DNA of 49,709 nt, from positions 1 to 49,709 of the forward strand of contig NZ_VKKX01000005.1 of assembly GCF_008271655.1 (NCBI RefSeq), in the 5' to 3' direction. Positions within the stretch are counted from its first letter, which is position 1. Each line of letters begins with the position of its first letter. The translations under genes and the position numbers were made by a program. Positions 42,167 through 49,589 of this stretch are shown here, in pieces. The stretch comes from Gemmobacter caeruleus (GTDB lineage: Bacteria > Pseudomonadota > Alphaproteobacteria > Rhodobacterales > Rhodobacteraceae). The notes under the pieces were generated by a model. That model made no database searches. It was not told the origin of the DNA and was given only the letters and a program-made list of their open reading frames with translations.

Positions 42167-42703
42167 ATCGCATTTCCTGCCACTCTTCCTACCCCTTCCT
42201 TCACCTCCCCTTCAAGTACAATCTAAGCGCGATTTATACTCTTGCAGATTGTGCTGACCTTGGGTAACTCCCCCGCCACCGAATGCGTTTCGCTGATCGC
42301 GCAACACACAAGGTGAGACAGGGACCGTGCATCCCCAGCCACGTGGCCAGAGGTGCGTTTTTCCTGAGAATTTGGGCCTAAAGCCTTGTTTTGTTTACCG
42401 TGCGGACTCTGTCGTTCAGTGTTCAGGGTTCGGAGAGAGGAAGTGTGGGATGCGTCTTGTGGCATCAGGGATGTGTGTTCGGGGTTACGCCTTGTGATAC
42501 ACGCATTGCGCGATCAGATAAAAGACATACGCATCCAGTAATCAGACAAAAGATTAAAGAGATAGGCCTTGCGCAATACGATTTGCGTGAGCTGGTTTCT
42601 GATATCCGCAGTCGGTGTTCAGATTAAAGAGATGTGAGTTAGAATAAAAGATTTACGCGTTCCGCATTGTGAGAAACGCACTCGGAGAAGTGAGGAAGGT
42701 GGT
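42167..42703. other. Non-coding region between mobC and the VirC1-like gene; oriT candidate
   Basis: A 537-bp stretch with no convincing gene, flanked by divergent transfer genes (mobC/relaxase to the left, the VirC1-like gene to the right). oriT is usually found in such a gap. It is clearly more A+T-rich than its surroundings and holds related direct repeats at about 42515-42660 (separate entry). Several GTG- and TGCG-containing segments resemble one another, such as ACGCATTGCGCG and TTGCGCAATACG. I cannot assign the nick site; a nic consensus was not recognised. Confidence 0.55.
42515..42658 (+). repeat. Four imperfect direct repeats, CAGATAAAAGA type
   Basis: Copies begin at 42515 (CAGATAAAAGACATACGC), 42543 (CAGACAAAAGATTAAAGAG), 42620 (CAGATTAAAGAGAT) and 42641 (AGAATAAAAGATTTACGC). 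All have an AGA-AAAAGA-like core on the same strand, and two end in TACGC. Spacing is 28, 77 and 21 bases between starts. They lie 46-190 bases before the VirC1-like start codon and could be binding sites for VirC1/VirC2-like proteins, overdrive-like enhancers of transfer, or iterons. Confidence 0.55.
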
Positions 42704-43429
42704 ATGGGTTACGGGATACGTGTTGTGCTGGTGATGAACCGCAAGGGGGGATCGGGCAAGAGCACCCTCTGTCGCGCCTTGGCTTCTGCTGCGGCTGCAC
42801 GGGGCGAGACGGTGACGATCTTCGACACCGATGCCTCAAAATCCTGCCTCACGTGGATGCAGGCGGGAAAGGAGGCCGGCAACTGGTCCCCTTTGGTTGA
42901 GGTGATCCACACGCTCGACGCCCTCCGGGTGGCAGAAGCAATCGGGCAGATCTATGAACAGCCCGATCAAGAGCACCTCATCCTGATCGACACCTTCGGC
43001 GGCGGATCTGAAGCGCAAGACGTTCTGGCGGTCGCAGCTCACCGGATCATCTGCCCGATGATGTTGTCGCGCGGTGATCTCAGCGAGACGCTGGAAACGG
43101 CCAACTGGTACCTCAAGCTGCGCGGCCGGGTGGAAAAGCCGGGCGAGCTTGCAGGGTTTTCTGTGTTGCTCAACCGTGTGCCTGTGCGGGTGTCAGAGAC
43201 CGAGCGGGCGGTGGCTGAAGAGCTGTTCCAGTCCTTGCCTGCCCTTGAGATCTATCTTGGTAGCCGCGCCGCTTATGTTCGGATGGACAGAGAAGGGCTT
43301 CTCGGGGTGATCGCGGACAAGACGCCAAACCGGGCGCTTGCTGCACATGTCCAGAGTGCCGTGAAGGAGGCAGCGGACCTTCTGGAGGAAATCGACCAGC
43401 TGATCCTCAATCCGGCGGAGATCGCATGA
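42704..43429 (+). CDS. ParA/VirC1-like ATPase
   Basis: A 241-residue deviant-Walker ATPase of the ParA/MinD family. It has VVLVMNRKGGSGKST with Lys14 and Lys19, FDTDAS (switch 1), and ILIDTFGGGSE (Walker B region). No N-terminal HTH is present, so it is the small type. Next to a relaxase module and followed by an RHH-like gene, it best fits VirC1, which binds near oriT and recruits the relaxosome to the coupling protein at the cell pole. A plasmid partition role is the alternative; no parB-like gene follows, which favours VirC1. GGAAGG lies upstream of the ATG. Confidence 0.87.
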   Translation: MGYGIRVVLVMNRKGGSGKSTLCRALASAAAARGETVTIFDTDASKSCLTWMQAGKEAGNWSPLVEVIHTLDALRVAEAIGQIYEQPDQEHLILIDTFGGGSEAQDVLAVAAHRIICPMMLSRGDLSETLETANWYLKLRGRVEKPGELAGFSVLLNRVPVRVSETERAVAEELFQSLPALEIYLGSRAAYVRMDREGLLGVIADKTPNRALAAHVQSAVKEAADLLEEIDQLILNPAEIA

Positions 43430-44145
43430 TGGCGCAGCGCAAGGACATGATGCGGATCATCCGGCAGGACATAGGGTTTTCGGCCAAGCTGGGTTTTGGT
43501 GGGAATCTGGGTGCGAGTGATGTTGCTGGTCGGGCAATCCCGGTGCCGCCGACATCGGTTGATGCATTGACCGAGACAGACCCTTCGTCACCCGCGATTG
43601 CGGCGGCGGCGGCGGCGACGCCAGGTGGCGACGCAGGCGAGGTCAGCATCAGACCCTTTGGGTCCAAAGAAGAGTCCCGGGACGAGAAGAAGGTTTTCAA
43701 TACCCAGAGGGCTTCGGATGGTAAGGCGGCTGGTCTTGCAACTGGGTCAGTTGCGCGCGGGCATGTTGTCCATGTCTCATTGTCGCTGACCACCCGTCAG
43801 GCAAGGCTGGCAGAAGAGTGGGCCACGGCTGCGCGTTGCACCGTCCAGTTTTTGATCCGTCGCGTTGCCCAGAGTCTGCGCGATCAGGTCTTCGACGATT
43901 GGGAACGGGATGGGATGCCGGAGGTCGAAGAGTGCCGCGGCGCACGGGGCAAGCATCCGACCAGCGTGACCTTGACCTTGCGCCCGCAGTTCGCAGCTGA
44001 CCTCGCGAAAATCCATGACCCGCTTGGCATTCTTGGATTGGCGCGCGCCATGGGCCCCGCCTACCGCGCCCGGTTCCAGGAGGCTTTCGACGTGGCACTG
44101 GCCAAGGCAAAAATTCAGACAACAAACGAGGGAGACGAACAATGA
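43426..44145 (+). CDS. VirC2-like DNA-binding protein (candidate)
   Basis: A 239-residue protein whose first ~110 residues are low-complexity (runs of Ala, Gly, Ser) and whose C-terminal ~120 residues are ordered. The ordered part reads VVHVSLSLTTRQARLAEEWATAARCTVQFLIRRVAQSLRDQ and then SVTLTLRPQFAADLAKIHDPLGILG, each looking like a ribbon-helix-helix unit (a double RHH, as in VirC2). It overlaps the VirC1-like gene by ATGA (43426-43429), reproducing the virC1-virC2 operon of Ti plasmids. Identity as VirC2 is by layout and fold pattern, not by close sequence recognition. Confidence 0.65.
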   Translation: MMAQRKDMMRIIRQDIGFSAKLGFGGNLGASDVAGRAIPVPPTSVDALTETDPSSPAIAAAAAATPGGDAGEVSIRPFGSKEESRDEKKVFNTQRASDGKAAGLATGSVARGHVVHVSLSLTTRQARLAEEWATAARCTVQFLIRRVAQSLRDQVFDDWERDGMPEVEECRGARGKHPTSVTLTLRPQFAADLAKIHDPLGILGLARAMGPAYRARFQEAFDVALAKAKIQTTNEGDEQ

Positions 44146-44363
44146 CCAGCACAGAAGCCCCTGCCCTCAAGCGGACCATCCCGCCGTCTGAATTTGACAT
44201 CGGCACACCCGTCGAATGGATGGTCGATCCGGATCATCGCGCGAGGATCCTCGGGGTGACCTATGAGTTCAGCCAAACAGGCGAACGCAAGACCGTCTGG
44301 TACACGCCTAACAAGCGGCGCGCAAAGAAGGCATTGGTCTTGTCTGAGTTGACCCAAACGTGA
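44142..44363 (+). CDS. Small protein of unknown function, third gene of the virC-like operon
   Basis: A 73-residue protein (FDIGTPVEWMVDPDHRARILGVTYEFS, then RKTVWYTPNKRRAKKALVLSEL) that is probably a small beta-rich domain with a basic tail. The start overlaps the VirC2-like stop by ATGA (44142-44145), so it is very likely real and co-expressed. No family recognised. Confidence 0.68.
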   Translation: MTSTEAPALKRTIPPSEFDIGTPVEWMVDPDHRARILGVTYEFSQTGERKTVWYTPNKRRAKKALVLSELTQT

Positions 44364-44442
44364 ATTGGGTTGGCGCGGCGCAGCTTATCCGCCGTCTTTA
44401 TGCGGGCTGGCTTCTGCGCCCGCCCGCTGGCGAAACGAAGAG

Positions 44443-44466
44443 ACCCGGCGGCTTGCGCCACCGGGT
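44443..44466 (-). terminator. Hairpin terminator after ssb
   Basis: ACCCGGCGGC (44443-44452) pairs with GCCACCGGGT (44457-44466) with one mismatch and a 4-base loop. On the minus strand it is followed by TCTCTTCGTTTCG, moderately T-rich, 16 bases after the ssb stop. It also separates ssb from the convergent virC-like operon. Confidence 0.62.
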
Positions 44467-44481
44467 CGGATCTCCGGGGTC

Positions 44482-44886
44482 TCAGCCCGCGAACTGATCC
44501 TCGCGGTCGACCAGTTCAGGGTCTTCGCCTTCACCAGCCTTCGGGCGGCTCAGGAAGTCGACCTTCTCCGCGATGATCTCGCAGCCGTAGCGGTCGACCC
44601 CGGCGGCATCGGTCCACTTGGTGTAGTGGATGCGGCCGTGGACCATCACCTTCATGCCCTTTTCGCAGTTATCGGCGACCGTCTTGCCGAGACCGTTGAA
44701 GCAGGTGATGCGGTGCCATTCGGTGTCCATCATGCGGTAGCCGTTCTCGTCGCGCTGGACCCGGCCTTCGGACAGGCGCGGGCGCGAGGTGGCGAGGGTG
44801 AAGTTGGTGATCTTGGTCCCGCCTTGCGTGGTGCGGACTTCCGGGGACTGACCGATGTTGCCGGCGAGGATGACGATGTTCTGCAT
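44482..44886 (-). CDS. ssb: Single-stranded DNA-binding protein
   Basis: A 134-residue SSB with one OB fold. It contains QNIVILAGNIGQSPEVRTTQGGTKITNFTLATSR, DTEWHRITCFNGLGKTVADNCEKGMKVMVHGRIHYTKW and YGCEIIAEKVDFL. The linker and tail are very short and the C-terminus (ELVDREDQFAG) lacks the usual DDDIPF tip that recruits partner proteins. That is common in plasmid-borne variants and suggests a reduced interaction set. The start at 44886 is set by AGGAGC nine bases upstream. It would protect transferred single strands in the recipient. Confidence 0.94.
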   Translation of the reverse strand: MQNIVILAGNIGQSPEVRTTQGGTKITNFTLATSRPRLSEGRVQRDENGYRMMDTEWHRITCFNGLGKTVADNCEKGMKVMVHGRIHYTKWTDAAGVDRYGCEIIAEKVDFLSRPKAGEGEDPELVDREDQFAG

Positions 44887-45163
44887 TTGAAGCTCCTGTA
44901 TCTGGCTGAAGGGACCATCCCTTCGACAAGACCCGAAAGAAGCCTGTCGGCTGAGGCTTGCACGGTGGCCCTTTCGCCACCGGAAACCCCCGAAGGCGGG
45001 GGTGGTGCGGGCTGGGAGCGGCACGCGACCAACACGGCCCGGGCCTGAGCGGGGTTGCGAGCCAGAGGCTGAACAGGCTTAGGGGATTGTCAGTCGAAGG
45101 GAGGTGCCTGAGCTGGGATCACAGGAAGCGGCAGGGCAGAACGATGACACCCTTCCCCCGGCG

Positions 45164-45361
45164 ATGTCAGACCCGGAAGGCCAAGAGCCCGGAAAGAGAG
45201 AAACCAGATCAACACCGACCAAGCCGAATGCACCGCCAATCCGATGGGTAGAGGTGGGTCCTGCGCGACAGGCAGGCCGCCAGGATGGGCAGACCAAAGC
45301 ACCGGCCCGCGAAACCGGTGAGGCCGTGTCGCTTGCTGCGATCTGGAGGGCATATTGGTGA
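45164..45361 (+). CDS. Possible small protein, proline/arginine-rich
   Basis: A 65-codon frame beginning MSDPEGQEPGKRETRSTPTK and ending ETGEAVSLAAIWRAYW. The composition is disordered with a short C-terminal helix. An in-frame GTG at 45104 directly after GGGAGG would extend it by 20 residues. The TGA overlaps the ATG of the next frame (45361), a hint of coupling. No homologues recognised, and a competing reading frame exists on the other strand, so this call is weak. Confidence 0.33.
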   Translation: MSDPEGQEPGKRETRSTPTKPNAPPIRWVEVGPARQAGRQDGQTKAPARETGEAVSLAAIWRAYW

Positions 45362-45633
45362 TGGTGGTTCCGGTTCGCCCTGACGCCATGTGCCGATGTC
45401 CCGACTGTGACCGTAGGGTTGCAAAGAGTGTAGGGGATGGTCGATACCCCTGCCCGGCTGGAAAGAAGGTGATGCGCGTTCATCAGGACATCGAACCACA
45501 GGAGCAGATCGAAGGGCCTAGCGACAACATGAATGGCCGACTGCCGGCGCGAGATGACGGGTCGCGGCACGTTGATTTGCTCGGCGTGGCTATTGGTCAA
45601 ATCAAGGACGATGATATCTATCGCTCATGCTAG
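45361..45633 (+). CDS. Possible small cysteine-containing protein
   Basis: A 90-codon frame beginning MVVPVRPDAMCRCPDCDRRVAKS, with a later PCPAGKK. The CXCXXC...C arrangement could be a zinc ribbon. The remaining sequence is low in structure. Start overlaps the preceding stop (TGATG). Coding status is uncertain because the minus strand also has a long open frame here. Confidence 0.3.
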   Translation: MVVPVRPDAMCRCPDCDRRVAKSVGDGRYPCPAGKKVMRVHQDIEPQEQIEGPSDNMNGRLPARDDGSRHVDLLGVAIGQIKDDDIYRSC

Positions 45634-45711
45634 GGCCATGCACTGAGTTATAGAAACCAGTTCTATTGCTCATTGCCCTGACCTTCAGACAAATCGACCA
45701 AGCGCGGCCTG

Positions 45712-45972
45712 CTACCGCTGATAGCCCCGCCGCTGCTTATGAGCGGCAAGCCGCATCAGCGAAGTGATCGCCCTGCCCTCGTCCTCATGGCTCTCGATCA
45801 GGGATTGGCCACGTGCGCCAATTCTTCCCCATTCACGAATGAGACAGGCACGACCGAACAAGTCGCGCTGAACGCTCAATCGGTAGTAACGCCGCATGTT
45901 AAGGGCCAAGTCGATACGACGCAGATCCAGCGTCGTCGGGAAGATTTCTAGCTGGACACCTGAATCAAACAT
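45712..45972 (-). CDS. WGR-domain protein
   Basis: An 86-residue stand-alone WGR domain. It reads YYRLSVQRDLFGRACLIREWGRIGARGQSLIESHEDEGRAITSLMRLAAHKQRRGYQ, with the WGR signature as EWGRIG at about residues 48-53. WGR domains occur in PARPs and in bacterial proteins that bind nucleic acid ends. Stand-alone forms are frequent on alphaproteobacterial plasmids. An internal ATG before RRYYRLS (about residue 27) is an alternative start, since the first 26 residues lie outside the domain. Function on the element is unknown. Confidence 0.8.
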   Translation of the reverse strand: MFDSGVQLEIFPTTLDLRRIDLALNMRRYYRLSVQRDLFGRACLIREWGRIGARGQSLIESHEDEGRAITSLMRLAAHKQRRGYQR

Positions 45973-46054
45973 GTAGTGATCATACCGACCATCACCACCA
46001 TATCAAGTGCAGAACGCGCGCCCACACGGTGTTCCAAGGCAAACCTAAAGGGTG

Positions 46055-46786
46055 TCATCCCCTCGAGGGAAACGTCACCACATTCGTAGCTATCGTCCGA
46101 TGTTGAAAATCCAGCCCTGCAGCCCAAAGCGGTGACCTGCGCCAGAGCATTTCCTCGATGCCGCCACCACCCGTCCGGACTAGCAGCCCCACCCATTCAA
46201 GTGGCATCGCGACTGCGCTGAACAACCCGCCCGCCGGACCACGCCATCCACCGCCTGCACTGGGGCCATAGAGGAAGTTCGCCAGTTCAGGCAGCGTAAA
46301 GCCATCCTGCGGCATCCGGTTGATTGCTTGCAACCACAATTCCAAGTCTCCGCCAGGCGCCTCACCCGTGCGCATGCCTTCGGAATGGTCAAACCGAAAC
46401 AAAAACGCTGGCGCGATGGTGACAAAGGCCGCCTCTGGGTCTGCCACAAGTGTCATGCCCGGCTTTGTTAGCCGCCAGCCACCACCCATTTTGCGCCCAA
46501 GGCGCAAGGATGTGAGGAGGACGCGCAAATACTCCAAAGGCGGGACATCGTATTCATCGAGCACCTTGTTGACAGAATACAGCTTTTCGGCAGTCCAGTT
46601 CGGGAAATTCATACGCCGCACGACCCAATCAATGCAGTGCCGGTTCCACGCACCTAATTTGGTCAGTCTGATTTCACTATGCTCAACCTGATACGCCGCG
46701 ATGGTCTGAAACGCGCGCAGCATCGGCGCACTTGTTTGCACCAAGTCGACTCCAGGATGCGGTCGAAAATTGATAGAGTTGGTCAT
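46055..46786 (-). CDS. Unknown protein resembling the helical domain seen with pRiA4b ORF-3-type proteins
   Basis: A 243-residue protein from ATG 46786. The central part (LTKLGAWNRHCIDWVVRRMNFPNWTAEKLYSVNKVLDEYDVPPL, GRKMGGGWRLTKPGMTL) resembles a helical domain that I associate with plasmid proteins of the pRiA4b ORF-3/SEC-C neighbourhood; this is a recollection, not a search. No catalytic motif. The frame continues upstream to 46864 with 26 low-structure residues. It lies 94 bases downstream of the PIN gene on the same strand. Confidence 0.58.
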   Translation of the reverse strand: MTNSINFRPHPGVDLVQTSAPMLRAFQTIAAYQVEHSEIRLTKLGAWNRHCIDWVVRRMNFPNWTAEKLYSVNKVLDEYDVPPLEYLRVLLTSLRLGRKMGGGWRLTKPGMTLVADPEAAFVTIAPAFLFRFDHSEGMRTGEAPGGDLELWLQAINRMPQDGFTLPELANFLYGPSAGGGWRGPAGGLFSAVAMPLEWVGLLVRTGGGGIEEMLWRRSPLWAAGLDFQHRTIATNVVTFPSRG

Positions 46787-46880
46787 GGGGCAGCCATTGA
46801 AGTGGACGACAAGGGAAGCGACATCTTCGGCAGTTTGCGATTTGCTGGACCGTTGCGGCGGCAAGCCATTAAAGTCCAGC

Positions 46881-47444
46881 TCAAATCAGGTTTTCATACT
46901 CGCGCAGAAAGTCGGCTGTTTGCAACAATCCCTGCCCTTCCAGTTTCAGGACCAGTGCGGAAACCGTATACTTCGGATCTTTCAACCGTGCGCGCATGTC
47001 GCGCAGCGCGCCAATTGCAACGGCGTGATCCAAATCCATTGCGTTGGTAATGAAGTCGTCGGGCGACATGACTTCGATGCCCCAACGATCAAGTACGTCC
47101 TGCGGGAAATCTTTGAGGTTGTCAGTTACTAGAGTATCGCAGCGAGCAGCTATGGCCGCAGCCAGTACATGTTCATCATCGGGATCGGGCAGCGAACCAA
47201 ACAGGTTCGCACTTTCGCTCGGTGAAACGATCGCTTCTGGAAATGCCCTTTCGATGGCGCGGCGCTGACGCCCAGGATCAGCCGTGCCTTTTGAGATCGC
47301 CAAGATCGCCTTCTCGGTCTCGTCCAGAATGCGCGCGGACCAGTAGGGTCGAAACAAGCCAGCCTCGGCCAAACTCAAAATAATGTTCCGCTTGAGGCCA
47401 CCCCCAAGGACGCAAGCATCGATGATAGCCGCGTATCGGTTCAT
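46881..47444 (-). CDS. PIN-domain ribonuclease toxin
   Basis: A 187-residue PIN-domain protein. It begins MNRYAAIIDACVL (Asp9, first acidic residue), then SLPDPDDEHVLAAAIAARCDTLVTDNLKDFP with the remaining metal-binding acids. A C-terminal helical extension of about 60 residues follows. It is paired with the HTH/excisionase-type gene at 47453, 8 bases upstream. Such pairs act as toxin-antitoxin modules that stabilise mobile elements, the PIN protein cutting RNA. The extension makes it longer than small VapC toxins (about 130 residues). Confidence 0.83.
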   Translation of the reverse strand: MNRYAAIIDACVLGGGLKRNIILSLAEAGLFRPYWSARILDETEKAILAISKGTADPGRQRRAIERAFPEAIVSPSESANLFGSLPDPDDEHVLAAAIAARCDTLVTDNLKDFPQDVLDRWGIEVMSPDDFITNAMDLDHAVAIGALRDMRARLKDPKYTVSALVLKLEGQGLLQTADFLREYENLI

Positions 47445-47452
47445 CGGGCCGC

Positions 47453-47917
47453 TCAAATCAGGTCGCCCTCCGCGTCCAGCCCCGCAAGTTCGGACAGGGC
47501 ATTGGATCGGGCCTGGTCGCGTTCGGTCATGTAGGCGAAAAGATCCTCTGCCCGGACACGACGATGGCGACCAACCATTGTGAACGGGATGTCGCCCTTT
47601 TCGAGCAACTTGATCAGGAAGGGCCGGGAGACATTCAGCATATCTGCCGCTTCTTGCGTCGTGAGCTCAGCTTCGACCGGGATCATGCGAAACCCGCGGC
47701 CAGTTGAAATCAGGCGCAGAATATCCAGCAAGGTATCGGTGAGCGCCGGCATAAGCGTGATGTTGCGCGTCTCGCCGCCATCGACGGCGAGCGAGAGGTC
47801 GACTGGTTGGCCCTCGGTCACCTGCGAAGCGATGATGTGACGAAGTTGATCTGCGTTGTTGATCTCGACCTTCGTGGGTAACCGGTTCGAGAACCGCTCC
47901 TTGTGCAATGCCGCCAT
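47453..47917 (-). CDS. HTH (excisionase-type) antitoxin of the PIN toxin
   Basis: A 154-residue protein with two parts. An N-terminal region (KVEINNADQLRHIIASQVTEGQPVDLSLAVDGGETRNITLMPALTDTLLDIL) may wrap the toxin. A MerR-like/excisionase HTH (AELTTQEAADMLNVSRPFLIKLLEKGDIPFTMVGRHRRVRAEDLFAYM) binds DNA. The start at 47917 is decided by AGGAGG at 47923-47928. Encoded before the PIN gene on the same strand, it probably represses its own promoter. Confidence 0.85.
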   Translation of the reverse strand: MAALHKERFSNRLPTKVEINNADQLRHIIASQVTEGQPVDLSLAVDGGETRNITLMPALTDTLLDILRLISTGRGFRMIPVEAELTTQEAADMLNVSRPFLIKLLEKGDIPFTMVGRHRRVRAEDLFAYMTERDQARSNALSELAGLDAEGDLI

Positions 47918-48079
47918 TTTGCCCTCCTGCATCGCCGTTCGGCGTCCATCTAGAGATGGGTGTGCCATGCAATCGAAGCAAGCGCAATATTCGAATTATT
48001 CGAAACGGCCAGTGTCCAGCACTCAATTATGCTCGGGCACTCCCAACCCGGCCGAGATCACAGGGCAAATCATTCCTGA

Positions 48080-49099
48080 TCAGAGCTCTAACTTCGGGCC
48101 AACCACTCTAATTGGCAAAGTCTTGTCTGCAACAATGCCCCGCTTGTGTCCACGAACTCGGACGACCTTGCCACTGGAGTAGCGCCGCTCATGCTCGCTC
48201 ACCCAGTGTTCGGTCGGTGTCGCGCGGCCGGAAGCCCGGGCCGCTTCGAATTGACGCCGTGCTTCGCGCTCAACGAGGTGCCGTTCGCCGGATGGTCCGA
48301 TGCGGATGGTAAGATGGGACCGGAGCGTCTCCGTCATCCAAGTCTTGCCGAACTTTCGGGCGGTCTTCGTCTGCTCCGGCGAAAGACTTGGTGTTTCTTC
48401 GGACAGAAGATCATCCTCGCGCGCGGCTAAGGCTGCGAACATCATGAAGCCGATCACCAACTCATAGCTGACGTGCCCTTTGTGTTCTTCGAGCAAAGCC
48501 TGCACGTCTTTGACATGCTCATCCGTGTCGCCTCGGGCATGCGCCACCAAGACGTTCATCTGGGGTTGCCAAACTGCGTCGGTGAACTCCGGGCGACCAC
48601 TCGACTTTCTGAGAACAAGAGTTGCCAGCGGCTCTATGAAACTGCGGTCCATCATACCGTTAAAGAGCCGTACGGTCATTGCGCCGTCCGACCGGTTGTC
48701 GAACAAGAAGCCTCGTTGGGAGAAGTGCCGCAGGTCAAGACGCGCCATCGTGGTCAGACCCCTGGCAACGCGGTCCACCCAGAGTTGTCGGGCGTCATAT
48801 TCAACCCAGACAAGTTCGCGCGGAAAATCTACCTCGCGGACATAGGCTTCGATCTCTGACTCTTGTCGAGTCTCCCAAGGCATGCCCTGTACATCCATGC
48901 GCAAGCTGTCGAGATAGTTTGCGGCGCGATGATCGAGCAGATAAATGCGAGCCCCGCCGAGCTCGCTAAGGATTGCCCGGCGATTGACCCGGGTTTCTTC
49001 GGTAGGAACGTTGCGGCCAACGAGATCAAATTCATTGCCGGGCCGCCCAGTCTCGAGGAAGCGCCCAAACTGCAAAGCAATCGTCTTATAGAGGATCAT
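48080..49099 (-). CDS. Unknown protein next to the HsdM remnant
   Basis: A 339-residue protein from ATG 49099 (MILYKTIALQFGRFLETGRPG). The middle has DFPRELVWVEYDARQLWVDRVARG. The end reads EHWVSEHERRYSSGKVVRVRGHKRG, a H-H-G-V-V-HKRG pattern that recalls the C-termini of some phage-encoded proteins of unknown function. No enzyme motif. It lies where hsdS would be expected downstream of hsdM, but it is not an HsdS. Possibly phage-derived cargo. Confidence 0.67.
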   Translation of the reverse strand: MILYKTIALQFGRFLETGRPGNEFDLVGRNVPTEETRVNRRAILSELGGARIYLLDHRAANYLDSLRMDVQGMPWETRQESEIEAYVREVDFPRELVWVEYDARQLWVDRVARGLTTMARLDLRHFSQRGFLFDNRSDGAMTVRLFNGMMDRSFIEPLATLVLRKSSGRPEFTDAVWQPQMNVLVAHARGDTDEHVKDVQALLEEHKGHVSYELVIGFMMFAALAAREDDLLSEETPSLSPEQTKTARKFGKTWMTETLRSHLTIRIGPSGERHLVEREARRQFEAARASGRATPTEHWVSEHERRYSSGKVVRVRGHKRGIVADKTLPIRVVGPKLEL

Positions 49100-49139
49100 G
49101 TTTGGTCCTAAAGCAGGTACGGGTAGGCGGGCGTATTTT

Positions 49140-49589
49140 TCAGGCCCTACTTGCCGCCGCGAATTGTTCCATCGCCGCCTCAAGATTTTCCATGATTTCA
49201 GACATCAGAACATCGGGTTCCGGCAGATTGTCGAGGTCGGTCATCGTCGCGTCCTTGAGCCAGAAGAGATCAAGGCTAGCCTTGTCGCGCTGTAGCAGTT
49301 CGTCCCGCGAAAAGGCGCGCCAGCGGCCATCGGGCGTCTCTTCCGACCATGTCGCCTTGCGATCATGTCTGGCAGCAGGATTGTAGCAGGCTACGAAATC
49401 TTCCAGATGCGACTCGGATAGTGGCTTTTGTTTCAGGGTGTGATGAACGTTCGTGCGGTAATCGTAGAACCAGACTTGCCCGGTCTGCGGGTCGGGGCTA
49501 GCGGGCCGGTTGTCGAAAAAGATCACATTGGCCTTCACGCCCTGAGCATAAAAGATGCCCGTTGGCAGTCGAAGGATCGTATCCCACAT
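49140..49589 (-). pseudogene. HsdM type I DNA methylase, C-terminal fragment
   Basis: The translation TILRLPTGIFYAQGVKANVIFFD, then TGQVWFYDYRTNVHHTLKQKPLSESHLEDFVACY and the acidic C-terminus are those of type I restriction methylase HsdM. The catalytic NPPF motif and the whole N-terminal two thirds (HsdM is about 490-520 residues) are missing. In this frame the upstream sequence is arginine-rich nonsense and hits a stop near 49665. The break lies at about 49585-49590. The fragment cannot methylate DNA. Confidence 0.85.

Noticed and set aside
42704-43429. ParA-like gene taken as a plasmid partition gene
   Set aside because: No parB-like gene or centromere-type arrangement follows; the VirC1/VirC2 layout beside the relaxase fits better, although partition is not excluded.
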